A model generated the notes under the pieces. The model ran no database searches, had not been told where the DNA came from, and was given only the letters and a program-made list of their open reading frames with translations. From the NCBI GenBank assembly GCA_902826865.1, contig CADEGN010000006.1, positions 1-64,000 of the forward strand: 64,000 nucleotides of DNA, read 5' to 3'. This DNA comes from an uncultured Myxococcales bacterium (lineage in GTDB: Bacteria; Myxococcota_A; Polyangia; Nannocystales; Nannocystaceae). Position numbers and translations under genes: made by a program. Positions 8,170 through 16,904 of the stretch are shown in pieces; within the stretch, counting starts at the first letter, position 1; every line of letters starts with the position of its first letter.

Positions 8170-9270
8170 TCAGAGGTTTTGACCGAGCGTCACCAACTCG
8201 CGAACGAAGTGCGGGCGGATCCTCAGCAAGCTCTCCATCCGCGGCCTCGTGCGCCAGAGGATCATCTTGCCGTCGGGGGCGAGAACCTCCCCGGTGAGGC
8301 GGTCATCGTCATAAATGAGGTGCCTCGTTGAGCCCATCTGCCCCACTCGCGCCGCCTCGTCGGCATCTTCATCGTTGGCGATCTCTTGCTGGCGAGCCGG
8401 GGGCGGCTCTTTTGGCGGGGTACTCGCGGTCGGCGTGGGTGCGAGGAGCCAGGCGGTGAGGAGCGCGTGCGTCATGTCCGGACTCTTGGCCGGCTCATCG
8501 CGATCCCGTGATGGCGAGGATGCCGAAGCCGCGACGCTACTCGCGCTCGGGCTGACGGGCTGCAAACGGGGTTGCACGCTACGCAGCGGCGCATGGCCCC
8601 CAGAAAGAGCACCGATCAACGCGACGACAATCCATGGGCCGAGCAGGGCCGGCTTGGCGGGGAACAATCGACCCAACCATGCGAACACCGTGAAGCGATG
8701 GTGTGCGGCAAGCGCCGTCTCGAAGCGCCGACGCACGGCGCGGATCCTGGCGTAGGTCGTGTTGAGGTTGATACCGAGCCGGCTCGCGATCTCCGGCCCG
8801 CTCAAGCCGTGTATCTCGGAGAGCACGAACGTCTCGCGATGGGTCGTCCCGAGTTCGGCGATGAACTCGTCGAGGAACGCCGCAGCACGGACGAGCGCAA
8901 CCTCTTGCTCCGGTGTACGTACGGCCGCCGCATCGTGCTGAGCGAACGCGCGCGCGAGCCGAGAACGGCGGCGGAGGCTCCGCCGATGGGTCGAAGCCAC
9001 CTTGCGGGCCAGCCCCCACAGCCAGCCCGCAAGCGGGCGTGTGCGGTCGAATTCGTGGGCCCGACGCGCCAAGACGACGAACACATCCTGAACCGCGTCG
9101 TCGAGCGCCTCGTGCGGGACGCCATATCGGGTCAGGGCCTGCCGTACGAGCCGGGCCGCAGCGCCGGCCTCGAATTCCAACATACCCCGTCCAGGCACGT
9201 CGTCGTCGGGTTGGCCGGCTGCGTCGATTTCTGTGATCGAGGCCCTCACCCTACCGTCCACGCGGCGCAA
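8170..9270 (-). CDS. ECF sigma factor with C-terminal membrane anchor
   Basis: A 366-residue protein. Residues 40-100 are sigma region 2 (DAVQDVFVVLARR, GWLWGLARKVA) and 130-185 region 4 (HRETFVLSEIHGLSGPEIASRLGI, then an HTH ending YARIRAVRRR). Instead of ending there, as ECF sigma factors do (about 180-200 residues), it continues through a hydrophobic segment at 208-225 (LLGPWIVVALIGAL) into a 140-residue Ser/Pro-rich tail ending in a short domain (IYDDDRLTGEVLAPDG). This suggests a sigma factor tethered to the membrane with an extracytoplasmic sensor, so no separate anti-sigma gene is needed. It is divergent from the caspase-like gene with 58 bp between starts. Met30 is an alternative start. 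Confidence 0.85.
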   Translation of the reverse strand: MRRVDGRVRASITEIDAAGQPDDDVPGRGMLEFEAGAAARLVRQALTRYGVPHEALDDAVQDVFVVLARRAHEFDRTRPLAGWLWGLARKVASTHRRSLRRRSRLARAFAQHDAAAVRTPEQEVALVRAAAFLDEFIAELGTTHRETFVLSEIHGLSGPEIASRLGINLNTTYARIRAVRRRFETALAAHHRFTVFAWLGRLFPAKPALLGPWIVVALIGALSGGHAPLRSVQPRLQPVSPSASSVAASASSPSRDRDEPAKSPDMTHALLTAWLLAPTPTASTPPKEPPPARQQEIANDEDADEAARVGQMGSTRHLIYDDDRLTGEVLAPDGKMILWRTRPRMESLLRIRPHFVRELVTLGQNL

Positions 9271-9328
9271 GCTCTCTTGTTCCCGGACAAGCGCGCCGAC
9301 ACGCTGCGCCCTGGGGCATCATGGCGCC

Positions 9329-10363
9329 ATGGCCGTCGCCCACCATTGGCAACCCGAGCGCACCGTCGTTTTCGCCGTTGGTCTGCTCCAGTACGCCGAC
9401 CGCGCTCACTGGCCGCTTGCCGGCCGCCGCGACGACGTGTTCGTCGAGTCGCTCGCAGCCCGGGGCGTGCCGCGCGACCGCATCGTTTTCTTGCGCGACG
9501 CGGACGCGACCTGCGAAGGCTTCGAGTCGGGGCTGCAAAACCTCCTTGGCCGCGCCGGCCCGGGCGATCAGCTCATCCTCTACTACGCGGGTCATGGCGC
9601 TCGCGATCAGAACCACGGTCGTGGTGCATTCAAACTCCGCGACGCCCGACTGCCCGTGTCTGCCCTGTTCTCGGCGATCGAGCGCAACTTCCCGGGTGAG
9701 TTGGCGATCCTAACAGCCGACTGCTGCTACTCCGGATCGCTCGCGCTCGAGGCCCCGTTGCGCGCCGGTCGCGTTGCCTACGCCGCGCTCGGATCCTCAT
9801 TGTCGACCGAGACCTCGACCGGGGCATGGACGTTCACCAACTGCTGGATCGACGCGCTGCAGGGCAAGGTGCCGGTGGACATCGACGGCGACGGGATCCT
9901 CCGACTCGACGAACTCGCACGCCACGCCGAGCATCGCCTGTGCTTCCTCGACGGCCAGGTGTGCTCGTTCGCCGTGGCAGGCGGATTCCCATCGACATTC
10001 GTGCTCGGGCCGGCCACCCGCCGGACACACGCGCGCCAAGGCGAGTTGATCGAGGCCCGCGTGGATGGTTCGTGGCAACGCGCCGAAATTCTCGGCGAGC
10101 GCGGTCCGATGGTCGTCGTGCTTCTAGTCACTGGGCGGCGGGAGGTCGCCGTGCCTCCGGAAGAGCTCAGGCCGTGGCGCCCGCCCGAGCTGTCGATCGG
10201 AGTACAGGTCGCTGTGCGGAGCAGCAAGCGGACCTGGCCCGGGACTGTGCTGGCGGTGCGCAATGGAATGCATCTTGTGCGCTACGACGGATGGAACGAG
10301 GCATGGGACGAGTGGGTGTCCCCCGACCGTATCGAAGACCTGCTGGATCGTCCCCCCGTGTGA
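9329..10363 (+). CDS. Caspase-family protein with EF-hand loop and Tudor-like tail
   Basis: A 344-residue protein. The N-terminal ~240 residues form a C14 caspase/metacaspase-like peptidase: LILYYAGHGARD holds catalytic His89-Gly90 and TADCCYSGS the catalytic Cys133. Residues 184-195 (DIDGDGILRLDE) match a 12-residue EF-hand loop at positions 1, 3, 5, 6 and 12, so calcium dependence is plausible. The last ~100 residues contain two short beta-barrel-like repeats (EARVDGSWQRAEIL and VRYDGWNEAWDEWVSPDRI), the second typical of Tudor/chromo-barrel domains. The ATG at 9329 begins right before the conserved domain. The gene faces the membrane-anchored sigma factor; regulation by it is inference. 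Confidence 0.88.
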   Translation: MAVAHHWQPERTVVFAVGLLQYADRAHWPLAGRRDDVFVESLAARGVPRDRIVFLRDADATCEGFESGLQNLLGRAGPGDQLILYYAGHGARDQNHGRGAFKLRDARLPVSALFSAIERNFPGELAILTADCCYSGSLALEAPLRAGRVAYAALGSSLSTETSTGAWTFTNCWIDALQGKVPVDIDGDGILRLDELARHAEHRLCFLDGQVCSFAVAGGFPSTFVLGPATRRTHARQGELIEARVDGSWQRAEILGERGPMVVVLLVTGRREVAVPPEELRPWRPPELSIGVQVAVRSSKRTWPGTVLAVRNGMHLVRYDGWNEAWDEWVSPDRIEDLLDRPPV

Positions 10364-10447
10364 CTGCGCAGGTCCGTACGCACCGGCTAACCAGCCGACG
10401 CGAACGTCGCGATCACACCCAGGGCGCCAAGCACTACAATCGACGCG

Positions 10448-12115
10448 ATGTCGACTCGAGATCCCCTCGTCGCCTTGCCCACCCACGACGTCGCAAACGT
10501 GGCGCGCCCCCTCGAGGACTACGACATGTTCGCGAGCGACGCCGCGTTGCGCGAGGCCACCGCGCGTGAAGGTGGGTCTTGGGTGATGGAGCGGGCGGCC
10601 GCGCTCGGCCGCGTGCTCGGAACGGCCGAGGTACTCGGGCTCGGCACAGCCGCCAATCGCTTCGGCCCCGAACTCCGCAGTTTCGATCGCTTCGGCCGCC
10701 GCATCGACGAGGTCGATTTTCATCCGTCGTATCACCGTCTGATGCAGCTCGCGATCGAGGCCGGGATCCCGTCGGTGGCGTGGTCAGACCCGCGCCCGGG
10801 CGGGCACGTGGCCCACGCGGCCCTCACCTATCTGTTCACGCAAGCTGAGGCGGGCGTGCTCTGCCCGATGGCGATGACCTACGCCGCAGTTCCAGCCCTG
10901 CGGGCGCAGCCTGACGTCGCGGCAGAGTGGGTGCCGCGCATCACCGCTGCGAAGTATGACCCCCGCTGCGTCCCAGCCAGCGAGAAGGCGGGCGTTACCT
11001 TCGGGATGGCGATGACCGAGAAGCAAGGCGGCTCAGACGTGCGCGCGAACACCACGCGCGCACGGGCGCTTGGCAAGCCCGGACCCGGAGAGGCGTACGC
11101 GCTCACCGGGCACAAGTGGTTCTGTTCCGCGCCGATGTCCGATGCGTTTCTCACCCTCGCGCAGACCGAGCGTGGGCTGACATGTTTCTTGGTCCCGCGG
11201 TTTCGTCCAGATGGCACGCGCAACAATTTCTTTATCCAACGGCTCAAGGACAAGCTCGGGAACAAGTCGAATGCCTCGAGCGAGATCGAATACGCAGATA
11301 CCTGGGCGCAGATGATCGGCGAAGAAGGGCGAGGCGTCTCAACGATCATCGAGATGGTCCATCACACGCGGATCGGCGCCGCCGTCGGGCCTGCAGGCAT
11401 GATGCGCCACGCACTGGCCAATGCGATCAACCACTGTGATTCGCGAGCGGCGTTCGGCAAGCGCCTGATCGATCAGCCACTGATGCGGGTAGTCCTCGCG
11501 GATCTCGCCATCGAGGTTGAGGCAGCGACCACACTCGTCATGCGCGTCGCGCGAGCATTCGACGAGTCGACCCAGAGCGGCGAGGCCCGAGCGTTCGCCC
11601 GGCTGGCAACCGCCGCAACGAAATACTGGGTGAACAAGCGCGCACCCGGGGTCGTGGTGGAGGCACTCGAGTGCCACGGCGGTGCCGGTTACGTCGAAGA
11701 GTCCCCCATGCCGCGGCTGTACCGCGAAGCCCCACTCAACGGCATCTGGGAGGGTTCGGGGAACGTCATCTGCCTCGACGTCCTGCGCACGCTGCACCGC
11801 GAACCCCAATCGCTGGAGGCCGTCATGGCGGAGGTCCGCGGCGCCGTGGGCGAGCACAAACGGCTGGGGGAGCACGTGCGCCAACTTGAGCAGATGCTGA
11901 GCGCCGGCGAACTTGAGGCCCGCGCGCGCGAACTTGTCCAGGGTTTGGCGGTGGCACTGCAGGCAGCACTGCTCGTGCGTCACGCCCCGCCGGCCATCGC
12001 CGACGCGTTCTGCCGCACGCGGCTGGTGGGTGAGCCGCCCGCTGTGTACGGGAAGCTACCTATGGATGTTGACGTCGGCGCGATCATTGAGCGGGCGCGG
12101 GTACCCCTGGCGTAG
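10448..12115 (+). CDS. aidB: AidB-family acyl-CoA dehydrogenase
   Basis: A 555-residue flavoprotein of the AidB branch of acyl-CoA dehydrogenases. The signature MTEKQGGSDVRANTT near residue 190, the CPMAMTYAAVPALR segment, and ECHGGAGYVEESPMPRLYREAPLNGIWEGSGN near residue 420 match AidB, a protein of the adaptive response to DNA alkylation that binds FAD and DNA and has weak isovaleryl-CoA dehydrogenase activity. Length agrees with the family (about 540). The gene is followed 48 bp later by corA on the same strand; no ada or alkB gene is nearby, so an alkylation-response role is known for the family but not shown by context. Confidence 0.9.
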   Translation: MSTRDPLVALPTHDVANVARPLEDYDMFASDAALREATAREGGSWVMERAAALGRVLGTAEVLGLGTAANRFGPELRSFDRFGRRIDEVDFHPSYHRLMQLAIEAGIPSVAWSDPRPGGHVAHAALTYLFTQAEAGVLCPMAMTYAAVPALRAQPDVAAEWVPRITAAKYDPRCVPASEKAGVTFGMAMTEKQGGSDVRANTTRARALGKPGPGEAYALTGHKWFCSAPMSDAFLTLAQTERGLTCFLVPRFRPDGTRNNFFIQRLKDKLGNKSNASSEIEYADTWAQMIGEEGRGVSTIIEMVHHTRIGAAVGPAGMMRHALANAINHCDSRAAFGKRLIDQPLMRVVLADLAIEVEAATTLVMRVARAFDESTQSGEARAFARLATAATKYWVNKRAPGVVVEALECHGGAGYVEESPMPRLYREAPLNGIWEGSGNVICLDVLRTLHREPQSLEAVMAEVRGAVGEHKRLGEHVRQLEQMLSAGELEARARELVQGLAVALQAALLVRHAPPAIADAFCRTRLVGEPPAVYGKLPMDVDVGAIIERARVPLA

Positions 12116-12163
12116 TTGCCGATGTTTTGACGCCGCTTGCCGCTCGGCGCGACCATCGAGCCA

Positions 12164-13237
12164 GTGGCCAAAAAACGGCGCCATCACGCGCTGCGCCGGC
12201 GCAGGACATCCCTCGGAGCGACGCGCGTCCAAGTCGACCCGAACGCACCCAAGCCCGTCGTCTCGATCATCGGATACGGCCCCGCCGGCGTGGAGGAACA
12301 CTCGGGGTTCGACGTCAAGGTGGCGGCAGAGTTTCGACACCGGTGGGCCGTCACGTGGATCCACGTGATCGGTCTCGGGGACGCCAACATCCTGCATCAA
12401 CTGGCCGAGCTGTTCCACATCCACCCTTTGGCCCTCGCGGCGATCCCTCACAATCAGGAGCGACCCAAGGTCGAACGCTATGGCGAGACGCTGCACGTCG
12501 TCGTTCGCATCGTCGACAGCATTGGATCACCGGCGACCGAGCAGCTCAGCGTTTTCTGCGGTCCGAAGTTCGTGATCAGCTTCGAGGAACGCATGGGCGA
12601 CATCTTCGAGCCCCTTCGCGAGCGAATCCGCGAGCGCGGGCGCGTCTACGAACCGGCGAGCGACTTTCTGCTCTACGGGATCCTCGACGGGGCGATCGAT
12701 GCGTTCTTCCCGGTTGTCGAGACGATCAACGACGAGCTTGAGGACATCGAGGAGCTGATACCCCAGGCCAAGCCGCTGGCGTTGACTCCGCGTCTGCGCA
12801 CGGTGAAGCACCACTTGATCGAGTTACGTCGAGCACTTTGGCCGATGCGCGAGGTGATGGGGGCGCTCTCGACCCAGGACGCCGCACCGATCCGCCCGGA
12901 GACGCGCGCCTACCTACGCGACTGTCAGGACCACTGCGCGCAGCTCCTCGACATCATCGCGTCGAACCGAGAGCTAGCCACGGATCTCGCCGACCTCCAG
13001 CTTTCGGTCGCCGGTCAACGCCTCAACGAGGTGATGAAGGTCTTGACGATCATGGCGACGGTGTTCATCCCGCTCACGTTCATCTCGGGCATCTACGGCA
13101 TGAACTTTGACGCAAGCGTGTCACCGTTGAACATGCCCGAGCTGCGGTGGTATTGGGGGTACCCGTTCGCGCTCGGGATCATGCTGGCGACCGCGCTTGG
13201 GCTGCTCTATTTTTTCCGCCGCAAGGGCTGGCTTTAG
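12164..13237 (+). CDS. corA: CorA-type magnesium/cobalt transporter
   Basis: An inner-membrane divalent-cation channel of the CorA family. The C-terminus holds two membrane helices separated by the loop with the GMN selectivity motif (SGIYGMNFD) and the NMPEL element, followed by the basic end FFRRKGWL. The N-terminal ~270 residues form the cytosolic funnel (HPLALAAIPH near the start, long helix ETINDELEDIEE). About 357 residues, as usual. The N-terminus is Arg/Lys-rich. GTG at 12164 is chosen (VAKKRRH); a TTG at 12137 in the same frame would add 9 residues. The next gene starts 30 bp downstream on the same strand, but no functional link is evident. Confidence 0.92.
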   Translation: MAKKRRHHALRRRRTSLGATRVQVDPNAPKPVVSIIGYGPAGVEEHSGFDVKVAAEFRHRWAVTWIHVIGLGDANILHQLAELFHIHPLALAAIPHNQERPKVERYGETLHVVVRIVDSIGSPATEQLSVFCGPKFVISFEERMGDIFEPLRERIRERGRVYEPASDFLLYGILDGAIDAFFPVVETINDELEDIEELIPQAKPLALTPRLRTVKHHLIELRRALWPMREVMGALSTQDAAPIRPETRAYLRDCQDHCAQLLDIIASNRELATDLADLQLSVAGQRLNEVMKVLTIMATVFIPLTFISGIYGMNFDASVSPLNMPELRWYWGYPFALGIMLATALGLLYFFRRKGWL

Positions 13238-13267
13238 TTCGCCCTCCGCTCGCGCTACATTGGGTGG

Positions 13268-14404
13268 GTGAGCGCGATCTCCGACGGTTTGCTCGCGCAG
13301 TTGCGCGGCTTGCTCGGCGGCGCTGTTCATGGGCAGAACATCGCCGCCGGCATTCGCGTACGAGGAATCTCGGCCCAGCTGGGCTGGCTCGTCGATCTCG
13401 ACGTCGACGATGCGCCGCTCACCGTTGAGATCGTACCCATCGCCGCCGCCCGCGGGCACAAGGTGCACACGGTGCGTTTCGCTCTCGGCTACCGCACGCC
13501 AACCACCGTCGATTCCATCCGTGCCCTCGCAGCCACGCGCGCGCTTGCGCGGATCGTCGCCGAGCACGAGAGCGAGACGGATCAGCCGCCGATCTCGACG
13601 ACTCAACGCATCCGCGAGCTGACGAATGACGACGATGCGCTGGTGGCGGTTGACGGTCCGCTCCCCTACTACGCGCTCAACCCGTACATCGGCTGCACCA
13701 TCGGATGCCGGTTTTGCTACGCGCAGTCACGCCTGCAGCCGTTGCGGCTGAGAACCGGCGCATCGTTGACTCCCTGGGGTTCTTGGGTCGATGCACGCGT
13801 CGATCTTCCGGAGCGCCTTGCCGCCGAGCTCGCCAGCCGGCCGCCTCGACCGATCAAGTTCTCGCCAATCGTCGGCGACCCCTACCCGGCGATCGAGCGG
13901 CGACACCGGATCACGCGGCGCTGCCTTTGCGCAATCGCACTGGCATCGCCGGGTTGGACCGCATTTGTACTCACGCGTTCGGCGGCCGCCGCCGACGACC
14001 TCGAGACGATGAGTCAGGCGGGTCGGATCGCCCTGGGCGTATCGCTCCCCACGATCGACGATGAGGTTCGCGCGCACTTCGAGCCACGCGCCGCTAGCAT
14101 CGCGGAGCGGCTCGAACTACTCGCGCACGCCCGACGCAGGGGTGTTCCGACCTTCGCCGTCGTGCAGCCGATGCTTCCCGGCAGCCCCGACGCGCTCGCG
14201 GACGCGCTCGCACAGCACACGTCCCTGGGCGTCAGCCTCGATGTCCTGCGTGGGGAGGAGCAGGCCGGTCCGCTCTTTGATCCGCCGGCGTACGCGGCCG
14301 CGCGCGCCACCGCGTGGCAGGCCGAACGCGTCGAGGACCTCCGCAGCCGACTGCAGGCCCGCGGCACACCCATCTGGCAGGATCTTCCGGAGGCCAGCGG
14401 ATGA
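13268..14404 (+). CDS. Radical SAM protein (SplB/Rv2578c-like)
   Basis: A 378-residue radical SAM enzyme. The CxxxCxxC cluster motif is CTIGCRFC (Cys143, 147, 150), followed by YAQS. The following ~220 residues fit the TIM-barrel core, with KFSPIVGDPYPAIERRHRITRRCL typical of the spore photoproduct lyase-like/Rv2578c group, and GVSLPTIDDEVR. The group is mostly uncharacterised. The start is a GTG. The stop overlaps the ATG of the downstream flavoprotein by 4 bases (ATGA), so the two products are made together; a joint modification pathway is an inference from that coupling. Confidence 0.88.
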   Translation: MSAISDGLLAQLRGLLGGAVHGQNIAAGIRVRGISAQLGWLVDLDVDDAPLTVEIVPIAAARGHKVHTVRFALGYRTPTTVDSIRALAATRALARIVAEHESETDQPPISTTQRIRELTNDDDALVAVDGPLPYYALNPYIGCTIGCRFCYAQSRLQPLRLRTGASLTPWGSWVDARVDLPERLAAELASRPPRPIKFSPIVGDPYPAIERRHRITRRCLCAIALASPGWTAFVLTRSAAAADDLETMSQAGRIALGVSLPTIDDEVRAHFEPRAASIAERLELLAHARRRGVPTFAVVQPMLPGSPDALADALAQHTSLGVSLDVLRGEEQAGPLFDPPAYAAARATAWQAERVEDLRSRLQARGTPIWQDLPEASG

Positions 14405-16035
14405 ACGAGGTGGACGTCGTCGTGGTCGGTGGGGGTCCGGCTGGCAGCACCGCCGCTGCCACGGCCGCGCGTGCCGGACTGCGGGTGTTGTTGCTCGAAG
14501 CGGGGACCCATCCGCGCGCGCACGTTGGCGAGAGCCTGCTTCCCGGGATCATCCCGATCTTGGCCGAGATCGATGCCCTCGCGGCCGTTGAATCCGCGGG
14601 TTTTGTGCGCAAGACCGGCAGCACCCACTGGAATTGGGGAACGACGCCGCGATGGGACCTCTGGTTTGCCGACAGCGACGCATACAACCATGCCTGGCTC
14701 GTCGACCGCGCTAAGTTCGACGCGATCCTATTCGACGCGGCGCGGCGCGCGGGCGCCCAGGCCCACGAGCGCGCCGCGATGCGCGAAGTACTGCGCGAGG
14801 GCGACCGGGTTGTCGGCGCGCGCTGGCGTGACGGCAACGGTCGCACCACCGATACCCGCGCCGCGGTCGTCATCGACGCGACGGGACAGGCTGCCAGCGT
14901 GGCGCGGCACGCCTCACCCCGGCGGCCGATCTCGGGCCTGCAGCATCAGGCGTTGTGGGCCCATTTCGAGGGCGTGGGTCGTCTGCCACCGCCGCGCGCC
15001 GAGCAAGCCCTGTTCGTGGCCCGCGCGGCAGAGTGGTGGTGGCTGTTCCCACTGTCGCCCTCTCGCACGTCGATCGGTGTTGTCCAACTCGACAGCGACG
15101 CTCGACGCACCGCCCCCCGGCCCGACTTCGACGCCGGGCTCGCGGCCTGTACGGAGTTTGCCGACCTCACCAGGCACGCGCGCCGGGTGACCGAGATCCG
15201 TCGCGAGCGCGATTGGAGCTATCGCATGGATACGATCGCCGGGCCGGGTTGGATCGCAGTCGGCGACGCAGCGGGATTTATAGATCCGGTGCTCTCCACC
15301 GGCGTGATGCTCGCGATGCACTCCGGTTGGCATGCGGCACGCACGATCGCCGACGTCGTCCTTCGCGCACGGCCGGAGGAAGATGCGAGCGCGGCGTATT
15401 GCCAGCATCACCGCGGGATGTTTGACGACCTGCTTCGTGTCGTCCGCTTCTTCTATCAGCAGACCCTCGGACGCGACGACTACTTCTGGGAAAGCAAACG
15501 CATCTTGCTCCGCGCCGATACCGCGCTCCGGCCGCAGAAGGCGTTTGTGATCCTGACGTCGGGATTGGTGGCCAACCTCGCGCTCGCCGAAGCGGCGCAG
15601 ACGAGATCCGATCTCCAGCGCGCCCGCACAGAAGGCGACGCAACTGCGCTCAGCGGGCGCAATCCCACCCGCCTCGGCTTCTTGTGCCTCCATCTGCGCC
15701 GACCGCCGAGTGACGAGGGCGATCTGCTTGCTGACGGACCTGACCGTGGGCTATCTCTGTTCGTTCTCATTGAGCCACGCGATCCGGCCGCGCCAGCGTT
15801 GGCACGCACGCGCAACTTCGATCTCAACATCATGGCGCCACTCGCTGGAAGCGACCCCGTCCAGCTACCCGAGATCGCCCTCGTGATGAACACACTGCGC
15901 CAACACTTGACGGCCTGCGATCGCGAGCCCGACGAGTCACTCGCCGCGTTCTGGCAACGCGAGAGAGACGGGCTACTGAGCGTCTGTCACTCGCTGCCAG
16001 GCCAATTCGCTTTTGTGCGCGCGTTCGGCGAGTGA
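14401..16035 (+). CDS. FAD-dependent oxidoreductase, halogenase/monooxygenase-like
   Basis: A 544-residue flavoprotein. The N-terminus has the dinucleotide-binding motif VVVVGGGPAGST; a second FAD motif GWIAVGDAAGFIDPVLSTGV lies near residue 290, the pattern of flavin-dependent halogenases and geranylgeranyl-reductase-like enzymes. The tryptophan-halogenase WxWxIP signature is replaced by EWWWLFPL. The last ~130 residues form an extra domain not recognised. It overlaps the radical SAM gene by ATGA at 14401-14404. The substrate is unknown; a hydroxylase or reductase is as likely as a halogenase. The next gene is convergent. Confidence 0.85.
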   Translation: MNEVDVVVVGGGPAGSTAAATAARAGLRVLLLEAGTHPRAHVGESLLPGIIPILAEIDALAAVESAGFVRKTGSTHWNWGTTPRWDLWFADSDAYNHAWLVDRAKFDAILFDAARRAGAQAHERAAMREVLREGDRVVGARWRDGNGRTTDTRAAVVIDATGQAASVARHASPRRPISGLQHQALWAHFEGVGRLPPPRAEQALFVARAAEWWWLFPLSPSRTSIGVVQLDSDARRTAPRPDFDAGLAACTEFADLTRHARRVTEIRRERDWSYRMDTIAGPGWIAVGDAAGFIDPVLSTGVMLAMHSGWHAARTIADVVLRARPEEDASAAYCQHHRGMFDDLLRVVRFFYQQTLGRDDYFWESKRILLRADTALRPQKAFVILTSGLVANLALAEAAQTRSDLQRARTEGDATALSGRNPTRLGFLCLHLRRPPSDEGDLLADGPDRGLSLFVLIEPRDPAAPALARTRNFDLNIMAPLAGSDPVQLPEIALVMNTLRQHLTACDREPDESLAAFWQRERDGLLSVCHSLPGQFAFVRAFGE

Positions 16036-16061
16036 AGCGCGTTTCTTCAGGGAAGCGCTTC
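16034..16061. terminator. Bidirectional terminator candidate
   Basis: GAAGCGC at 16034-16040 pairs with GCGCTTC at 16055-16061. Inside it, TTC and GAA extend the stem after a 2-nt bulge, leaving a 6-nt loop. The hairpin spans the stop codons of the convergent flavoprotein and hypothetical genes. There is no T-run, so intrinsic termination is uncertain. Confidence 0.35.
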
Positions 16062-16904
16062 GAGCCAGAGCCGTTGGCTGTCGGTGCTCTGCCCGCGTGT
16101 CTCGACCCGGACCAGTCGCAATTTGGCACCGGCCTCAATGTCATCGTGGAGCTCACGAATCGCGTGGGCGTCATCTGCGTCCACGTGGCGGTTGCCGCCG
16201 GTGCTCGTCCGCTCCCAACCCGGACGAAGTGGGGCAACGAGCCGCGTGAGATCCACGTCGATGCAGTACGTGAACGTCTCGACATGCGTGTGCGCCGGCG
16301 TGTAAGCGTTGAGCATTTGCATGTCGCCGAGGCTCAGATGCAAGCCCAGGCTCTTGCTCGTCCACTGCGTGGCGCCGTACTGCCGATGGGCACGGGCAAG
16401 CGCGATCCCGTAGGCCTTCGTGATCGTGCCCAAGCCAGGGAGGGCCTCCTGGCTGGTCACGTAGTTGCACGACGACAGGTTGTGGCCAAACCACGCGCAC
16501 TCCTCGGCGCAACGGATCGCCACCCACATCGATAGCGGCACAAACACGTCGTCATGCTCGCTGGCGGAGACGCGATAGGCCTTGCGCAGATCGGGTCCGA
16601 GGTCACGCGCGGTGCGCCCGAATCCGAAAACAATCCCGGGAAACTCGCCGCAGTCGAACAGCACCCAGCGCGGCATCAACATGTCCTGCCCGCCGAACGA
16701 AAACGCATCGAGATAATGCAGGCCGTCGATCACATGGCGACTGCGCAGCCGTGTGGGGTCGAAAACGTGATCCGCCCGAATCGGCAACCCCAGCGGCGCC
16801 AGCTCGAGCGCGCCGTGGTTGCCCGGCCAGGTGACCAGGAACGGCGAGCACGTATCGACGATTGCGCGATAGCGAGGCGCGAGCTCATCGGGTCTCAGGT
16901 CCAC
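16047..16904 (-). CDS. Hypothetical protein downstream of argF
   Basis: A 285-residue soluble protein of unknown family, with many aromatic and His residues (RHVIDGLHYLDAFSFGGQDML, AEECAWFGHNLSSCNYV, YTPAHTHVETFTYCID). No signal peptide or membrane segment. The start is taken as GTG at 16904, which overlaps the argF stop codon by 10 bases; the longer open frame upstream runs inside argF in another frame and is discarded. The tight overlap suggests translation together with argF, but nothing in the sequence ties it to arginine metabolism. Confidence 0.65.
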   Translation of the reverse strand: MDLRPDELAPRYRAIVDTCSPFLVTWPGNHGALELAPLGLPIRADHVFDPTRLRSRHVIDGLHYLDAFSFGGQDMLMPRWVLFDCGEFPGIVFGFGRTARDLGPDLRKAYRVSASEHDDVFVPLSMWVAIRCAEECAWFGHNLSSCNYVTSQEALPGLGTITKAYGIALARAHRQYGATQWTSKSLGLHLSLGDMQMLNAYTPAHTHVETFTYCIDVDLTRLVAPLRPGWERTSTGGNRHVDADDAHAIRELHDDIEAGAKLRLVRVETRGQSTDSQRLWLEALP

